Shown: piece by piece, positions 1 through 12,930 of the stretch
How positions within the stretch are numbered: position 1 is the stretch's first letter
Layout: each line of letters begins with the position of its first letter
Position numbers and translations under genes: made by a program
Notes under the pieces: generated by a model
What the model was told of the DNA's origin: nothing
Database searches by the model: none
What the model saw: the letters and a program-made list of their open reading frames with translations, nothing else
DNA from: Trichodelitschia bisporula
Taxonomy: Eukaryota; Ascomycota; Dothideomycetes; Phaeotrichales; Phaeotrichaceae
Direction: 5' to 3'
DNA length: 64,000 bases
Assembly: GCA_010356995.1 (NCBI GenBank)
Contig: ML996691.1
Coordinates: forward strand, 720,211 to 784,210

Positions 1-840
1 GGTTGGCGAACGGTGCGAGGCTGATGAAGCGCGTGATGGCGAAGGTGTCTGGGTTTGCCTCCGAGGAGGGGTGGGCGAAGGGTTCGCGCTCATAGAAGGC
101 ATTGGAGGGGGAGAAGTGATAGCGAGGCTTGAGGGCGATGGCTAGGTCTGCGATGGACGGGTGGCCGGTGGGCGAGGAGTCGGAGGCGTAGGGCGCTTGG
201 GAGCCTTTGCGGATGTCGATCGGCCAGTCAGTTGTCACAAGGATGTCGGCTGCATTTGCGCCGCGGAGGCTCCGTGCGTCAGTTTCTGAGTACGTGGGCG
301 CATATGAATCTTTTGAGAGGCTGTCGAGGGCTGGGTCATGCGTGCCGCCCAGGGCGACGAGCTTGATGCCGTCGGAGGTCTTGGTCGTCGTGCGCTTGCC
401 GAGGAAGAAGAGGTTGGGACAGAGTTCGCCTTCGGAGGAATCGAGTTTGTCGATGACGGTGGGGGGAAGGGGGTGGGAGCCGAGTGCGAAATAGGTTGTC
501 AGCGGGACGGAGATGGTGCCGTCGATGAGCCTTTGAATACTGGCGGTCTCTTCGGAGCTGGCGCTGGTGGGGTCGGAGAAGAGGTTGCCCGTGATGAGGG
601 CGAATGAGAATGCATTTTTTGCGTGGAGTGTCCCAAGTTTTTGGAATAGAGATTCAAGCTGGCCGTTGACATCTCCGATGGCAACACTAAAGACATGTCA
701 GTAGGGGCGATATCAGAATACAGCTGCAAAGTCAATGATTGAAGAGGACTGAGTTATGATGCAAAATGTTCAGAAACTGGATCTAGAAAGAGAACGACGG
801 TATATAGCACAAAATACACTTACATTTTAGCGGCGGACAT
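1..840 (-). CDS. drn1: Drn1/CWF19L1-like lariat-debranching-associated protein (5' part, cut by window edge)
   Basis: About 234 N-terminal residues are present; the rest lies beyond position 1. Exons are 840-824 and 686 to the edge. The 137-bp intron (gtaagt...tttag) joins AAA AT to T GTT and gives the start MSAAKIVAIGDVNGQL. This N-terminal domain resembles the metallophosphoesterase fold of the debranching enzyme Dbr1. Proteins of this family (yeast Drn1, human CWF19L1) bind Dbr1 and the post-splicing intron-lariat complex through C-terminal CwfJ domains, which are not visible here. The metal-binding GDxHG motif of true enzymes reads GDVNG, which fits a non-catalytic family member. The conserved stretch KPRYHFSPSNAFYEREPF, near position 110-155 of the window, supports the assignment. 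The gene is divergent from UTP20. The family call is from recognition, not from a search. Confidence 0.85.
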
Positions 841-1080
841 GTTTTCGTGAAGCCTAGAAGACGCAGTCAAATGTTTGGAGATGGTCCCGCAAGTGGTGGT
901 TAGTTTGAAGCTTTCGGCTGAATGCCCGAGGCAGCCTTGCATGCGCCACCCCGCAGCCGGCCCCACAATTTTCCGTCGAAACCTTGCCGCATGGAAACTT
1001 TTTGGATGGCGGCGGAGACGAAGTGAACGCGACAAAACAAACAACGCCGCCGCCAACCTCTCTTTCTTTGGGGTGTCAAT
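841..1080. promoter_or_regulatory. Divergent promoter between drn1 and utp20
   Basis: There are 240 bp between the two start codons, so both genes must draw their core promoters and 5' untranslated regions from this stretch. I saw no clear TATA box. Both products act on RNA (intron lariats and pre-rRNA), so shared control is plausible but is an inference. Confidence 0.5.
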
Positions 1081-4000
1081 ATGGATTCCAAACCGGCACG
1101 CAAGAAAGTTGCCCCCTTCAGAGTTGTGAAGAAGCGGAAAGAAACCTCGACGAAGAACCACAAATTCGAATCCTTCAATCATCGCATCGCCCGCCTCAAG
1201 ATCGATCCTATCCGCCGCGAACGCGGCATTGACGACGATGACCTTTCCGTGAACCATACACATTTCCAGGCGGCCCTGGAGAAGTGGGCGGAGCTGAATC
1301 TCTCCGAAATTTACGTGGCCTTTGCGAAGAAGGTCAAGCCGCTTTGCGAAAGCCTTCCCCAGTTGCTCCACCATGAGGACCGGATAGCCGAGCTTTTGAT
1401 CGAAGCAATCGAACAAGGCAGCGTGATCTCGGTAGAACCGCTGCTGGATCTCGTCGCGAATCTGGCACAAGATCTGAGAGAGCGCATCGAGCGGCACATT
1501 CAACGCATTGCCACCACGGTCGTCTCGCTTTCGGCAAAGCATCCCGAAGCAGAAGTTGCGGAGTGGAGCTTCAACTGCCTCACATGGCTCTTCAAATATC
1601 TCGAGAAACTTTTGGTTCCCGACCTTCGGCCGCTGTACACAATACTTGCTCCTTTCCTGGGAAAGACCCGCCAAAAACCCTACGTTGCGCGCTTCACGGC
1701 CGAGTCCTTGAGCTTCCTAGTCCGCAAGGCTAGCGTAAAATATCACATAAATCAGGCACCGTTGCATGACATTGTGGAGGCTATTCTGGGAGATCTGTGT
1801 GATCCCTCCAGCCAGAAGAATGTCGAAATGTACGAGCAGGGTGTTGTAGTGCTGTTCGCGGAGTCAATCAAAGGCGCCGGGCGGAGCCTCTACTCCAAAG
1901 GTGACGCGGTATTCCGCGAGCTTGCCACCACAGTGTACAGGTTGAACAATGAAGACGCTGTAATGGCGAAACCCGCTGTAGAGGTTCTCAAAGGCGTCTT
2001 CCTCTCAGTCTTGCACCACACCGAACCCCCGACATTCCGGCCGATTCTAAGTATTTTGCTTGAAAAGACAAAAATAGCGGACAATGGGGTCACTGAGCCA
2101 TCTCTGATATTGTCGGCGCAGCTGATTCTTCTCCTGTCGTCTACCAGGAAGGGATCTAGAGTTGAGGACTGGTCCTTGGTCTTTGAGCGCATTTCCGGGC
2201 AGATTGAGTATCTCACCTCTCGAGATGCCACGCTCTTCGCCGATGCTTCGGCTCAGGTGCTGGCAGCTTTTGGCGTAGCTCACCAAGCCTGCGCTTTAGA
2301 TGCCGCGATCTCGAACCTGAAGCTCTTCGATATTATCTCCTGTTCACGATGGCAGGACTCGTTCCCTGGGTTTTGTGACTTCTATGCAGAGCTCGGACAG
2401 GACCGTTTCCGGAGTTTGCTGCTCCCCCACTTCCAAAAGTGAGTGCCTTTCTCGCTGGCGTAGCTTTACTAACTGACCCTTTCTAGATTCGTAACCACCT
2501 CATGGGCTCAGTGCAGGGAGAAGTTGGCTGCGCTCATCCCGAAGCTTGCCCACACCGGTTTCCTGCTCAAAAACTCCATCAGTTTGCCCCGGTCATGGCA
2601 AGCGGAAATTGGCAACCAATTTGAACGGCTGCCAAAGGCACTTGATGGTCTCCGCGACTCCGAAGTCTTCTATTACAATGCGTTGGTAGAGCTTCTCGGG
2701 GCAACTAGTGTGGAAGAAGCTCTACCTCCCAAAGTTAGCCTGAAAGTCTATGGGGCGCTTGAGACTCGACTAGGGGCTAATGGCGGGGATATTACTTCAC
2801 CAGGATTTCGCGAACTCTTCGTCGTTGGAAACGGGTTTCGCTATGCAGCTGCCAACGGTCCAGTCGATGAAGCGGACCTCTGGCCACTTTTGAGCTCACT
2901 CTCGTCGCAATTTCGACGATACCACGCCTTTTGGAGCTCCGTGGCTACCTTTCTCCGTGTTCGACAACCCGAGGGCACTGGTCCAGAAACGGAAGCCATG
3001 GTCGAATCTCTCCTTGAATCTCTCACCTCGCCGTCTCACGATGTTCGGCTCGTCGCTCTCGAGATTCTTCAGACACTGACCAAAATAAGAACTGGAAAAG
3101 ATTCGGCTGCACTCTCGACCGCCATCAGCATTGAGACCATGCCTCTCACGTTGGATACTGCTCGAACAATATCCATGCAACTCCGCAATCTGGCTTCCAA
3201 CTACGTGAACGTGACTGCGGACCCTTGGCTGCGACGAGCCATTCCAAAGTTCTGTTTTGGCCTTCTCCACGTCAGGATGGCGCAAGTCTGGGAGGACTCT
3301 TGCCAGGCCCTAAAGGTTATGTCACAAAGCAAGGAAGGGGAGGACGTAATTTGTGAGACAGCCTTTCAATGGCTTGAGGCATCTCCGGACGATTCTACGC
3401 CTACTGGTGCAAAGGGTTTCCGACAGCCGCACGTACCACAGAGCAACCACCAATTCCCGGATGAGGATGGAATGGTCGGCCTGATACATGAGACTTTGCT
3501 AAAGAGAAGCCCGGCAGTCGAGCAGCTTGAATCGCTCTTCAGGGAAATCCATCACCCAGCTAGGCTCACGACCCCTTTCAACCGGTCTCAGGCTCTCAGA
3601 GTACTCAAGGCTGTGCCTCAAATAGCGGAAAAACGGTCACGTGCCATTGTCCCTACCCTGCTTTCATGGGCGCTGGATATGGATGTAGACTATGAACCTG
3701 AGGAGGGTGATTCCGAATCCCCTAAGGTGCCAGGATCTAAAGGAAATTCCGAGCGGTGGAGCCGAAAGGACCAGAAGGGGATGCTATCGCTCTTTGCTCT
3801 ATTCACCAATCCTAAGGTTCTGTACAGATCGGCCGAAGTCTACGCCGCACTCCTCTCGCTACTGGAACACGGCGACGGTGAGATCCAAAAGTCCGCTCTA
3901 CAAGCGCTTTTCACCTGGAAGAATCCCCACGTCAGCCGTTATGAGGAAGACTTGCTCAAGCTTCTGGATGATGCGAAGCTTAAGGAGCAGATGTCTGTTT

Positions 4001-7000
4001 TCCTTGATGCTGAACAGAACGATTCAACGCTGCGAGACGAAGATCGGGAAGGAGTTGTGCCCATAATTCTGCGCCTGCTTTATGGTAGGATCATCTCGCG
4101 CACCAAGGGGGATCGGCAGTCGAACCGGCGAACGGTTTTCGTTCTCCTGGCTCGCTTTCGGGAGAATGAAGTGAGCGAGTTCATAACCGTAGCATTGGGA
4201 GCACTTTCTCGGCTTTCTCTTCGGGATGCGAACGGTAACATTCAGGCGAACGAACTCCAAACTGAGAGTTTGAGCCAGCGGAAGCAGTTTGGTGTGCTCA
4301 ACATGCTGAAAGATATGCTCGACATCTGGAAAACTACCGCGGCTCCCTACATATCGCGCCTTGTAGATCCCGTTGTCTACTGCCTTGTCCGCGCCACCCG
4401 GGAGGTTGAGCAGAGTTCTATCGCGGGTTCTAATGACAACGCACCGAATGGAGACTCCCTAACGAGGTCGATCCGCCAGGTTGCCATTCAGTGCCTAAGT
4501 GCTCTCTTCCAGATCCGACCCGAGTTTGAATGGTCTCCGTACATGCCAACAATCTTCCGCGAAGTGATCGACCCCAGAGTCGAGAAGCTGCCCGTTGAAA
4601 TGGCTCAGGGCATATCCGGCCTCCTGCGCGTGTTCTCCGCCTGGAGTCACGCAATTCAGATCGCACCTTTCCTCTCACGGTACAACGACAAGCTTCTTCC
4701 CAAGATTGCTGATTGCATTGGTCTTGGTACGACCAAGTCTGAAGTCAAACGTTTTGTACTGAAGGACATCCTTTGCGCCCTCACCGAGCAGTGCAAGCTC
4801 GCAAAGCCTCCTAGCAATGCTGAAGCTGCGAGCGTGGTGGAGAGATATGCGAGCAATTTCCTCGACCGCATTGGAGCCTGCTTGCGGTCCGACCCGAACA
4901 AGGAGTTGCTAGAAGATTGTATTGAAGGGGTTGTCCAGCTCTCCGAGTATGCCACTGTAGCCTCACCTGACCTTCTCGACGTTTCTGCGTACTTGTTGCA
5001 ACAGCCAGCACGCCGGGTCTCGCCACGCACGAAAAGCAAATTGCTCCACATCATTCTCAAGTTCGTACCTTTGACGGATCTTCCCGACTCTCTGTTCGAC
5101 AAGCTTTTCCAGGCCCTTTGCTCCTCTTTCGCTTATTTCAATGACAGGGACAACCGGGCATTGCTTTGCCAACTCTCTTTCCAGCTTGCCCAGAAGGACG
5201 AATCCCTTGTGGGCGTGGCCAAGTTGGTTCAGGACCTGAACTCATTCTCCGAGAAGCGACTGAACGAGCCCGACTTTGAGCGGCGAGCGGCTGCGTACTA
5301 TATCATCAACGAGGAACAGTACACAACGTTTGACCTGAGGAAATGGAATTTGCTTCTTAGCAATATGCTGTTCTTCATCAAGGACGAGGAGGAGATGGCT
5401 ATCAGAGCCAGCTCCGGTATGGCAATTCGCCGATTCGTGGAAGTGGCAGCCAAAGACGATCCTGCCGACGCAGCAGAGCATCGGAGTCTGCTACAGCAGC
5501 TGGTTATTTCAGGCGTTGAGAAGGGTATACGCGACCAACCCGAGCTGGTTAGAGCAGAGTACCTCTCTGTGCTGCTCCATCTTGTGCGCTACCACCCGCA
5601 ATGGCCCGTTGTTAGCGATATGTCAGTTCTGGTATCAGAGGATGAGGACGCTTCCTTCTTTGTGAATATTCTGCATATTCAGAAAGGCCGTCGCGTTGGA
5701 GCTTTGCAACGGCTCTGTGTATCAGCCCAGTCGGGCGCACTCTCGAGCCGAAACATTTACCACCTGCTCATCCCGCTGATTGAGCATTACATCATCGAGC
5801 CGATCGACGGTGTCCTGACCTCAGAATCCATCACCGCGTTTGGAACTCTTGCTCGGTGGATGGACTTCTCTCAATTCCGCGCATTGTTTCGCCGTTACAT
5901 TGGTTTCCTTCACAGCAAGGAGGAAATCCAAGTAACAATCCTCAAGGTTCTGGATACCCTATCCACCACCTTTTGCCAGGCTGCTGGACTGAAGCATGCG
6001 GACTTGAAGTCCGTCGAAGCCTCTCATGAGAGTGGGGAAAAGATGGACACGGAAATGAGGGAGACGACGACACTTTCTGCGTCAATGCCTAGTCAGGAGA
6101 AGCTCTCGCATCATCTCATTGAAGAAGTTCTGCCGCCGCTGACGAAATTCATGCATGAGAAGGATGAGTCTTTCGTCAGTCGCAGAATTATGCTGGCCGT
6201 GGTCATTGCAAAGCTGCTTCGGCTCCTTTCCGAGGAAGAGTTTCAAGTTCGGCTTCCCGCGCTGCTCACTGATACCTGCAATATTCTCCGCAGCAAGGAT
6301 CAAGACTCCCGAGACTCCACACGCAAGGCACTGGCCTCCATTTGTACGCTTATCGGCCCATCCTCCGTTGGTTTCGTCATCAAGGAGCTACGCACTGCCT
6401 TGGCCCGAGGGTTCTACCTACATGTCCTGTCATATACGGTGCATTCGATATTGGAGTCGACGACGCCCTTCTTTGAACCCGGGGCCTTGGATTACTGCGC
6501 CCGTGATGTTGTATCTGTGATCATGGAGGACATCTTTGGCGCCACGGGCAAGGACAAAGATGCCGCGGAGTATCTCAAGGACAAGAACACCAAGAAGGAG
6601 GTCAAAGGGAAGAAGAGTTTCGATTCGATGCAGTTGTTGGCATCTGTCACCTCCCTCACTCACATGATCGACCTTATCCGGCCTTTAGAGTTGCTGCTCC
6701 TGGAGTCGCTGAATCACAAGGACGTTCGAAAGGTCGAGGAGCTATTCCGCCGAATAGAACTCGGAGTCTTACAGAATACACTGGCCCAGGACCGAGGGGT
6801 CCTAGTTTTCTGCTACGAGGTCATCAAGGATGCCAGTACTCTCGGCCAAGACGTCAAGGCGCAAAGGTCCCATAGCTTCGTTCCCCGCAAGCAGCACAAG
6901 TCCGCTCACCACGGTTTGGCGAAGTCTGAAGTCGTCGGAAAAGTTATGCGCTTTGCCCTTGAAATCGTCCGTGCCGTATTACGGAAGCATAAGCACCTTC

Positions 7001-8967
7001 AGACGACGGAGAACATCGCCGGTTTCATGCCCATCATTGGTGATGCGTTGCTAAAGGAGCAGGAGGACGTCAAACTGGCGTCCATTCGGCTGTTTACTGC
7101 GATTGTCAGCATCCCACTTCCGCGGATCGAGTCCGATGCTGCTGTCTATGTCGCGGAATCGGCCCGCATTGTTGAGGATTCCCAAGCCACCAACGACGAA
7201 CTATCCCAAGCGGCACTGAAGCTAGTCGCCGCAGTGCTTAGGGAGCGTCGCAATGCCAAAGTCAAGGTGAAGGACCGGACAATTGCTTTACTCCTCAAGA
7301 AGCTGAAACCGGATCTTCAAGTCACCAGCCAACAGGGTGCGGCTTTCAATCTCTTACGGTCAATCATCGGCCGGAAAGTTATGATTCCAGAAGTCTACGA
7401 GGTGATCGACGGCGAAGATGGTGTCGCCGCCATTTCCATCCGTGACCACGATCGCACGACCCGCGACCTTGCTCGGGGCGTCTACTTCCAGTTTTTGATG
7501 GAATATCCCCAGACCAAAGGAAGATTTGCCAAGCAGCTAAGCTTCTTGATTCGCAACTTGGAATTCCGTCACGTTGAAGGCCGGCAGTCTGCCATGGAGA
7601 CCCTGAATCTGCTTCTTAACAAATCCGGTGACGAAATTGCTGGCGAAGTCCTTCGTGAAGCCTTCTGGCCCCTTGTGGCTGTGATGGTTAACGACGACTC
7701 CAGCGACTGCCGGGGGATGGCTGCCGGGTTGGTCAAGACGATCTTTAGCCGCGCAGACGATGAGTGGGCGAAGAACTTTTTGTCTTTGTTTAAGAAGATG
7801 CTTGAGAACGGTACCAAGACCATTCAGAAGCGCACCGCCCTCCAGTGTTGGACCCTTTACCTTGAGGTCAGCGGCGAAGAGGCCAAAGAGGCTCCATACG
7901 TCCAAGCAAAGGTCACGAAGCTTCTCAGTGGCGACGCCGAAGACTTCGATACCCAGGAATGGCAGTTGGTGTATTACGCGCTCCATACTGCGCGCCTTCT
8001 GTGCAAACTCCGGCCAAAGACGGTATTTGCATCCGATGCCCAACCGCTGTGGCTGTACATCCGAGCACACATGTCTTTCCCTCACGCCTGGGTCAAGCAA
8101 GAGGCGGCCAAGCTTATCGGCATGTATGTTGCAGACTTTGGCAGTGCAAGTGGTGGGAAGCTGGAGAAGTTGCCCCTTGTGGGTTCTGGAGGGTTGAAGC
8201 TTCAAGGTGACGATTTATGCGAGATCGCCTACCGCAACCTCGGCGCGCTTCGGCCTGGTGCCTCTCAAGAAATGGCTGCGCAACTGGCCCGAAATCTTGC
8301 CTTTCTCGGCCGTTGCTTCGCGGCCAATGGCATGCGTTGGAAGCTTTCCGGCGAAGTAACTTCCTCCCAACCAGCCTCAGACTCGGCAGACGAGGAGGAT
8401 GTAAGCGACGAGGACGTTGAAGAGAAGAAGTCATTCGGGACCGCCCTGGAGTACATGTTTGCACGGCTGACCGTAGTCTTGCGACGGGAGCCGCGGAAGC
8501 CTAAGGATCCGTCACAGCCGCTTCTCCGCCCGGCGAAACTGTTATACCCGAAGACGGCTGCGCTGCAACTTGTATCTGCTCTTTGCGCCACCCTCCCGGT
8601 TGAAGCCCTGACACCATCGCTCGAGATCGTTCTCCTCCCACTGATTCATCTTACCGATACGAGTATCACTGCCCCTACTTCAAGTGATCTTGCTTTCACC
8701 GAGACATACGAGGCGCTTGTGCGGGATGCGACGGAGTTGATGGATTTGCTGCAGAAGAAGCTGGGCACGACGGAGTATGTGAATGTAATGCAGAAAGTCA
8801 AGAAGGGGATGCAGGAGAAGCGGGATGATCGGAGAACAAAACGAAGGATCGAGGCAATAACTATGCCCGAGAAGGTTGAGAAGGTGAAGAAGCGTAAGCG
8901 AGAAGCTGAAAAGGCACGCCGGAAGGAGAAGGGTGCACTTCATAGGGGGCAGCGGCGAGGCTGGTAG
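1081..8967 (+). CDS. utp20: U3 snoRNP / small-subunit processome component Utp20
   Basis: Two exons, 1081-2438 and 2487-8967. The 48-bp intron gtgagt...ttctag joins CAA AA to A TTC. The product is about 2611 residues, a normal length for Utp20 (DRIM family). The N-terminus is basic (MDSKPARKKVAPFRVVKKRK), followed by the conserved KHKFESF/HTHFQAALEKWAELN-type region. The body is almost entirely helical-repeat (HEAT/ARM-like). The C-terminus is a basic lysine/arginine tail that looks like a nucleolar localisation signal, preceded near residues 2410-2430 by an acidic patch rich in D, E and S. Utp20 is a scaffold of the 90S pre-ribosome needed for 18S rRNA processing in the nucleolus. The first ATG is used because the protein motif starts there and the upstream gap is the divergent promoter. 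Confidence 0.93.
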
Positions 8968-9243
8968 ACGCTACCTGACGTAATTTACGGAAAGAAGGTT
9001 ACCTGAGCCACTCGGTTCACCAGTTGACGGACATTTTGTGAACGTGCCAAATTACTGTAACATGCAGTCGTGCCGTGAAGCTCCAGACCAGAGGCCGTTT
9101 TCTGCATTCGAACCTCTCTTAGTGTAGAGTACGCTAGCATGACTATAAAGCATAACACCGTGAAATGCTTTACGTAGTGGACTTTTCCGTTTATGTTCCA
9201 TGATATAATCCGTTTGCCAACGGCGTAACTGGCTTAGGCCAAA

Positions 9244-9825
9244 TTATGATTTTGAAGGCGATTCGGGTGTGTGAGGCTGTCGAGGCGTTTGGCTGCCGTC
9301 GTCCCAAAACTCTAGGTCTCCCTCAGCACTAAGAGATCCCCGCTTGACTAGTTGTCCTTTATTCTTCAAGATGTCCTCTAGCGTCACTCTCTCATCTGAG
9401 AAAATCTACGGCTGTTAGGGCTGACGGCGGAAGGTAAAAATGGTCAACAGTACCTTGAGATGATCGGCCATAAGATGCCTATTTTTACATCCAGGGCAAG
9501 TAACCAGAACTGTGCCATGATGGTATCCTTGCTTTGATATGCGATGAGTGGACCGAGTATCGCACTTCTTGCAAGTAAACGCCATTTCGTAGGCGGGAAC
9601 GTCCGGTTTGGGCTTAGAGCTCACGGCATTCGAGGCGGGAGCCGACTCTTGCCGCAAAGTAGAGAACACGGAAAATGACTGAGACGTGAGGAGAGACTGC
9701 CGAACTGGACTCGCCCAGGCCTTGCGCTGTGACGTTGCGCGTACCTGCTGCACGATGCAGCGACCAGCCGAAGGACGGACAGGTCTGGGAACAGCGATTC
9801 GTACGACTGAGCGTAGGGACTGCAT
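9244..9825 (-). CDS. zim17: Mitochondrial Zim17/Hep1/Tim15-type DNL zinc-finger protein
   Basis: Exons are 9825-9454 and 9405-9244. The 48-bp intron gtactg...ccgtag, with a ccctaac branch site, gives [17 protein letters not shown] across the junction. The product is 177 residues. The first ~70 residues are rich in R, S and A without acids, as in a matrix-targeting presequence. The zinc ligands are C85-K-K-C88 and C110-P-G-C113, followed by the DNL-signature region (here ADHLK). The C-terminal [21 protein letters not shown] block is typical of fungal Zim17. The protein keeps mitochondrial Hsp70 soluble and active in protein import and folding. It converges with utp20 (276-bp gap) and is divergent from cullin-3. 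Confidence 0.92.
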
Positions 9826-10335
9826 TGTGGCTGACGTATTAGAGAATCGAGTCCGTCCTTTCTCGTGTCCAGAAGTGTTCCAAGGTCAGGAATGTTCGCA
9901 AAGCGGACGGTAAATGGGCGGAAGCGGTGATGACGGAGCGCAGAGCCGCATAACCCGGCCTTAGCCACTAGCTGGTCCGTGCCACACGTCACCCCCACAC
10001 TTTGCACTGAGGTTAACCCCACCGGCCCGAAGTTTACCCATTCCGCCCGCCTCCCCCCCCGCCCTGCCCGCGTTCGCCGCTTGCGGGACGCGTTGGAACG
10101 GCTTCCTTCGTGAGCAACCAGCTCCAGCTTTATTCACTGTCGCGCAGCCACTTCTTTGCTCCTCCTCCCCCAAGTCTCTCACTCTGCAATCTTTACATAT
10201 CCACCCCAACAAGCCGTAATCATTTCTCTTCGACATCCCTCTCTCCGCCCTCGCTTTCACCAACCTCCGCCGAAGTCGCATCACATCTGGCCAGTGAACT
10301 AGAGCTTCTGGCGATTGCTTTTTTCGCACGCCACG
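9826..10335. promoter_or_regulatory. Divergent promoter between zim17 and cullin-3
   Basis: The 510-bp gap separates the two start codons. Its right half (about 10110-10300) is strongly pyrimidine-rich on the plus strand, as is usual just upstream of fungal housekeeping genes. I saw no gene in it. Open frames here lack codon structure or homology. Confidence 0.45.
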
Positions 10336-12930
10336 ATGAATGTCCACAGTCGAGGAAAGCCTAAGATACGGGCACCACGTCGTGTACGCTTGCCATGCAA
10401 TGCCTCGCTGTGGCAGAGTGCTAATTAGGCGGCAGACTCTGGTCACCAATGATGATGACTTCCAAACCACTTGGTCGCAGCTCGAGGCCTCCTTTGGACA
10501 AATTCACAGCAAAAATGCGTCGTCAATATCCTACGAGACTCTCTATCGCCTAGGATATCGTCTTGTACTCAAGAGGAAGGGAGAGGAGCTCTACAACGGC
10601 GTGGCTAACTTCGAGAGAAAATGGCTCACCAACAACGTCCAAGCGGAAGTCAAAAGCCTGCTAGCTCCGAGTCTTTTGGCTCCTGTGGGTAGCGGTGCCG
10701 GCGCACTCTCAACCGTGGAGCGCCGCGAGCTTGGAGAGAGATTCCTCAGGGGTCTCAAGCAAGCATATCAGGACCATCAGGTCTGTATGAACATGCTGGG
10801 AGATGTCCTGATGTATTTGGTATGCTTTTGTTCTATCCGCTCATGAACTTCTCTGACAGGTCTCGTACCCTAGGACCGAGTCTATTGCGGCGAGAACCAT
10901 GTCCCCAGCATCTACACGAGAGCCATGCAACTTTTCCGAGAATGCGTTCTGGACGTACCCGCAGAAGAGCAGAACCCCCATTCTGTTCGCATCCTGGATG
11001 TTGTAAATTCCATCATCCTGGAACAGGTCCAGATGGAACGGGACGGAGAAATTATCGAAAAGAATATCCTCAAGTCGTGCGTTTACATGCTAGAGGGTCT
11101 TTTCGTTGACGCGCAAGAGTCTGAAGAGAAGAAGCTCTACAATGTCACCTTTGAGCCACTGTTTCTGAGAATGAGTCGGGATTTCTACCACGATGAAGCC
11201 GAGCGATTAATTCGCGAGTTCGACGCCGGTGGCTACTGTCGTCAGACCAAGAAGCGGCTTGGGGAGGAATTGGACAGGTGCTGTTCAACCCTTTCCGAGA
11301 GTACGACGCAAAAGATTCAGGCGGTCGTCGAGGAAGAGCTCATCACTAACAAGCTCAATGAGCTGATCAACATGGACTCAGGAGCAAACTACATGATCAT
11401 TAACGATAAGGCCGAGGATCTCGGTCTCCTCTACGATCTCAATGCGCAAGTTGACAATCGCAAAGGAAAGTTGAGCAACGCCATCCATTGCCAAATAATT
11501 GCCATGGGAGACGCCCTCAACGCCACGATATTGGACATTGCTGCATCGGGTCCACAGGCAGCAAACGGCTTGACCGATGCAGCCATTCAGTGGGTCGACA
11601 GAGTTCTAACCCTAAAGGATAAATTCGACCGTTTCCACGAAGTCTCTTTCCGTTCCGATCACATCTTTCAGACTACACTTGCCGAGAGTTTCCACCATTT
11701 CATCAATGCGCCGGCATTTGGTCGCGCTGCCGAGTTTATCTCACTCTTTATCGACGAAAACATGAAGCGGGGCATTAAGGACAAGACGGACGCTGAAGTC
11801 GATGAAGTGCTGGAAAAGGCGGTCGTTCTCATTCGATATCTAAAGGACCAGGATTCCTTTGAGATGTACTACAAGAAGCACTTGTCGAAGCGCCTCCTGA
11901 TGCACAAGTCCGTCAGTCTCGACGCCGAGAAGCTGATGATTTCTCGTATGAAGATGGAACTCGGCAACAACTTCACGTACAAGTTGGAGAGCATGTTCAA
12001 GGACATGTCCACCTCCGAAGGACTCACGTCAGATTACAAGGATTACGTGTCAGGGTTAGAAAGTACTGGTCCCCGGCGAGTAGATATGATCGTCAGCATC
12101 CTGACGGGCGTCACCTGGCCCTTGGAGTCGGCATCCAGTATGGAGGAGTTGAGCAACAAACCTCAACAGAAGGTCATCTACCCCGATGCCGTCAATCGCG
12201 CAAGGGAGGACTTTGAAAAGTTCTACGGACAGAGGCATGCGGGCCGGATTCTTTTCTGGCAACCGAACATGGGCACGGCCGACATGACGGTCCGATTCCC
12301 CGGTAAGAATGGTTCGGGATATCGCCAGCATGAGCTTTCCGTGCCGACATATGGCATGATTATCCTGATGCTCTTCGCTGATCTTCCTTCGGGCGAGTCG
12401 TTGAGTTTCGCGGAGATCCAGGCCGGCACCAATATCCCGCCCAAGGAGTTGTCACGCAACCTCCAGGCGCTTTCCGTTGCACCAAAGACGCGGATTCTGC
12501 GCAAGGAGCCTATGTCTCGTGAGGTCAATGAGACCGACCGGTTTTTCTTCAACGAGGGCTTCACCAGCCAGTTCAAGAAGGTAAAGGTCGGCCTCATTGC
12601 CATGCGCAACAGGGCTGAGACAGTTGCCGAGCAAGAAGAGACCAAGAAGGCACAGGACAAGCAGCGTGCCTTGGTAATCGAGGCGGCGATGGTTCGTATC
12701 ATGAAGTATGTTCATCCCTTTCGTGTCATGAAGTCAAACCCTGACTTCTCTCCAGGGGTCGCAAGACACTTTCATACTCGCAACTACTTAGCGCGACCAT
12801 CGATCAGCTGAGTTCCAGGTTCAAGCCAGAAATCAGCATGATGAAGGCCCGAATCGACGCACTTATCGATCGCGAGTACCTTGCCCGCGTCGATGACGCC
12901 TCACCGCCTGCAGTCCGCTATGTTGCCTAG
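10336..12930 (+). CDS. cul3: Cullin-3, scaffold of BTB-type CRL3 ubiquitin ligases
   Basis: Four exons: 10336-10383, 10436-10819, 10874-12705 and 12756-12930. They encode 812 residues. The start is MNVHSRGKPKIRAPRRTL, followed by the cullin helical repeats (DFQTTWSQLEASFGQIHSK, then LGDVLMYLDRVY across intron 2). The cullin homology region contains DQDSFEMYYKKHLSKRLL and AGRILFWQPNMGTADMTVRF-type motifs. The C-terminal winged helix reads RIMKGRKTLSYSQLL and ends DREYLARVDDASPPAVRYVA. The family is known to be neddylated on the lysine of RIMK. Here that codon (K755) is split by intron 3. The protein assembles BTB adaptors with RBX1. The first acceptor was chosen by phase: only the cag at 10433-10435 keeps exons 1 and 2 in frame. 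Confidence 0.95.

Noticed and set aside
820-1674. 284-codon minus-strand open frame opposite the start of utp20
   Set aside because: It overlaps the strongly conserved utp20 exon on the other strand, and its protein has no family. It is a shadow frame.
7537-8205. 222-codon minus-strand open frame inside utp20
   Set aside because: Antisense to conserved utp20 coding sequence, with no family resemblance.
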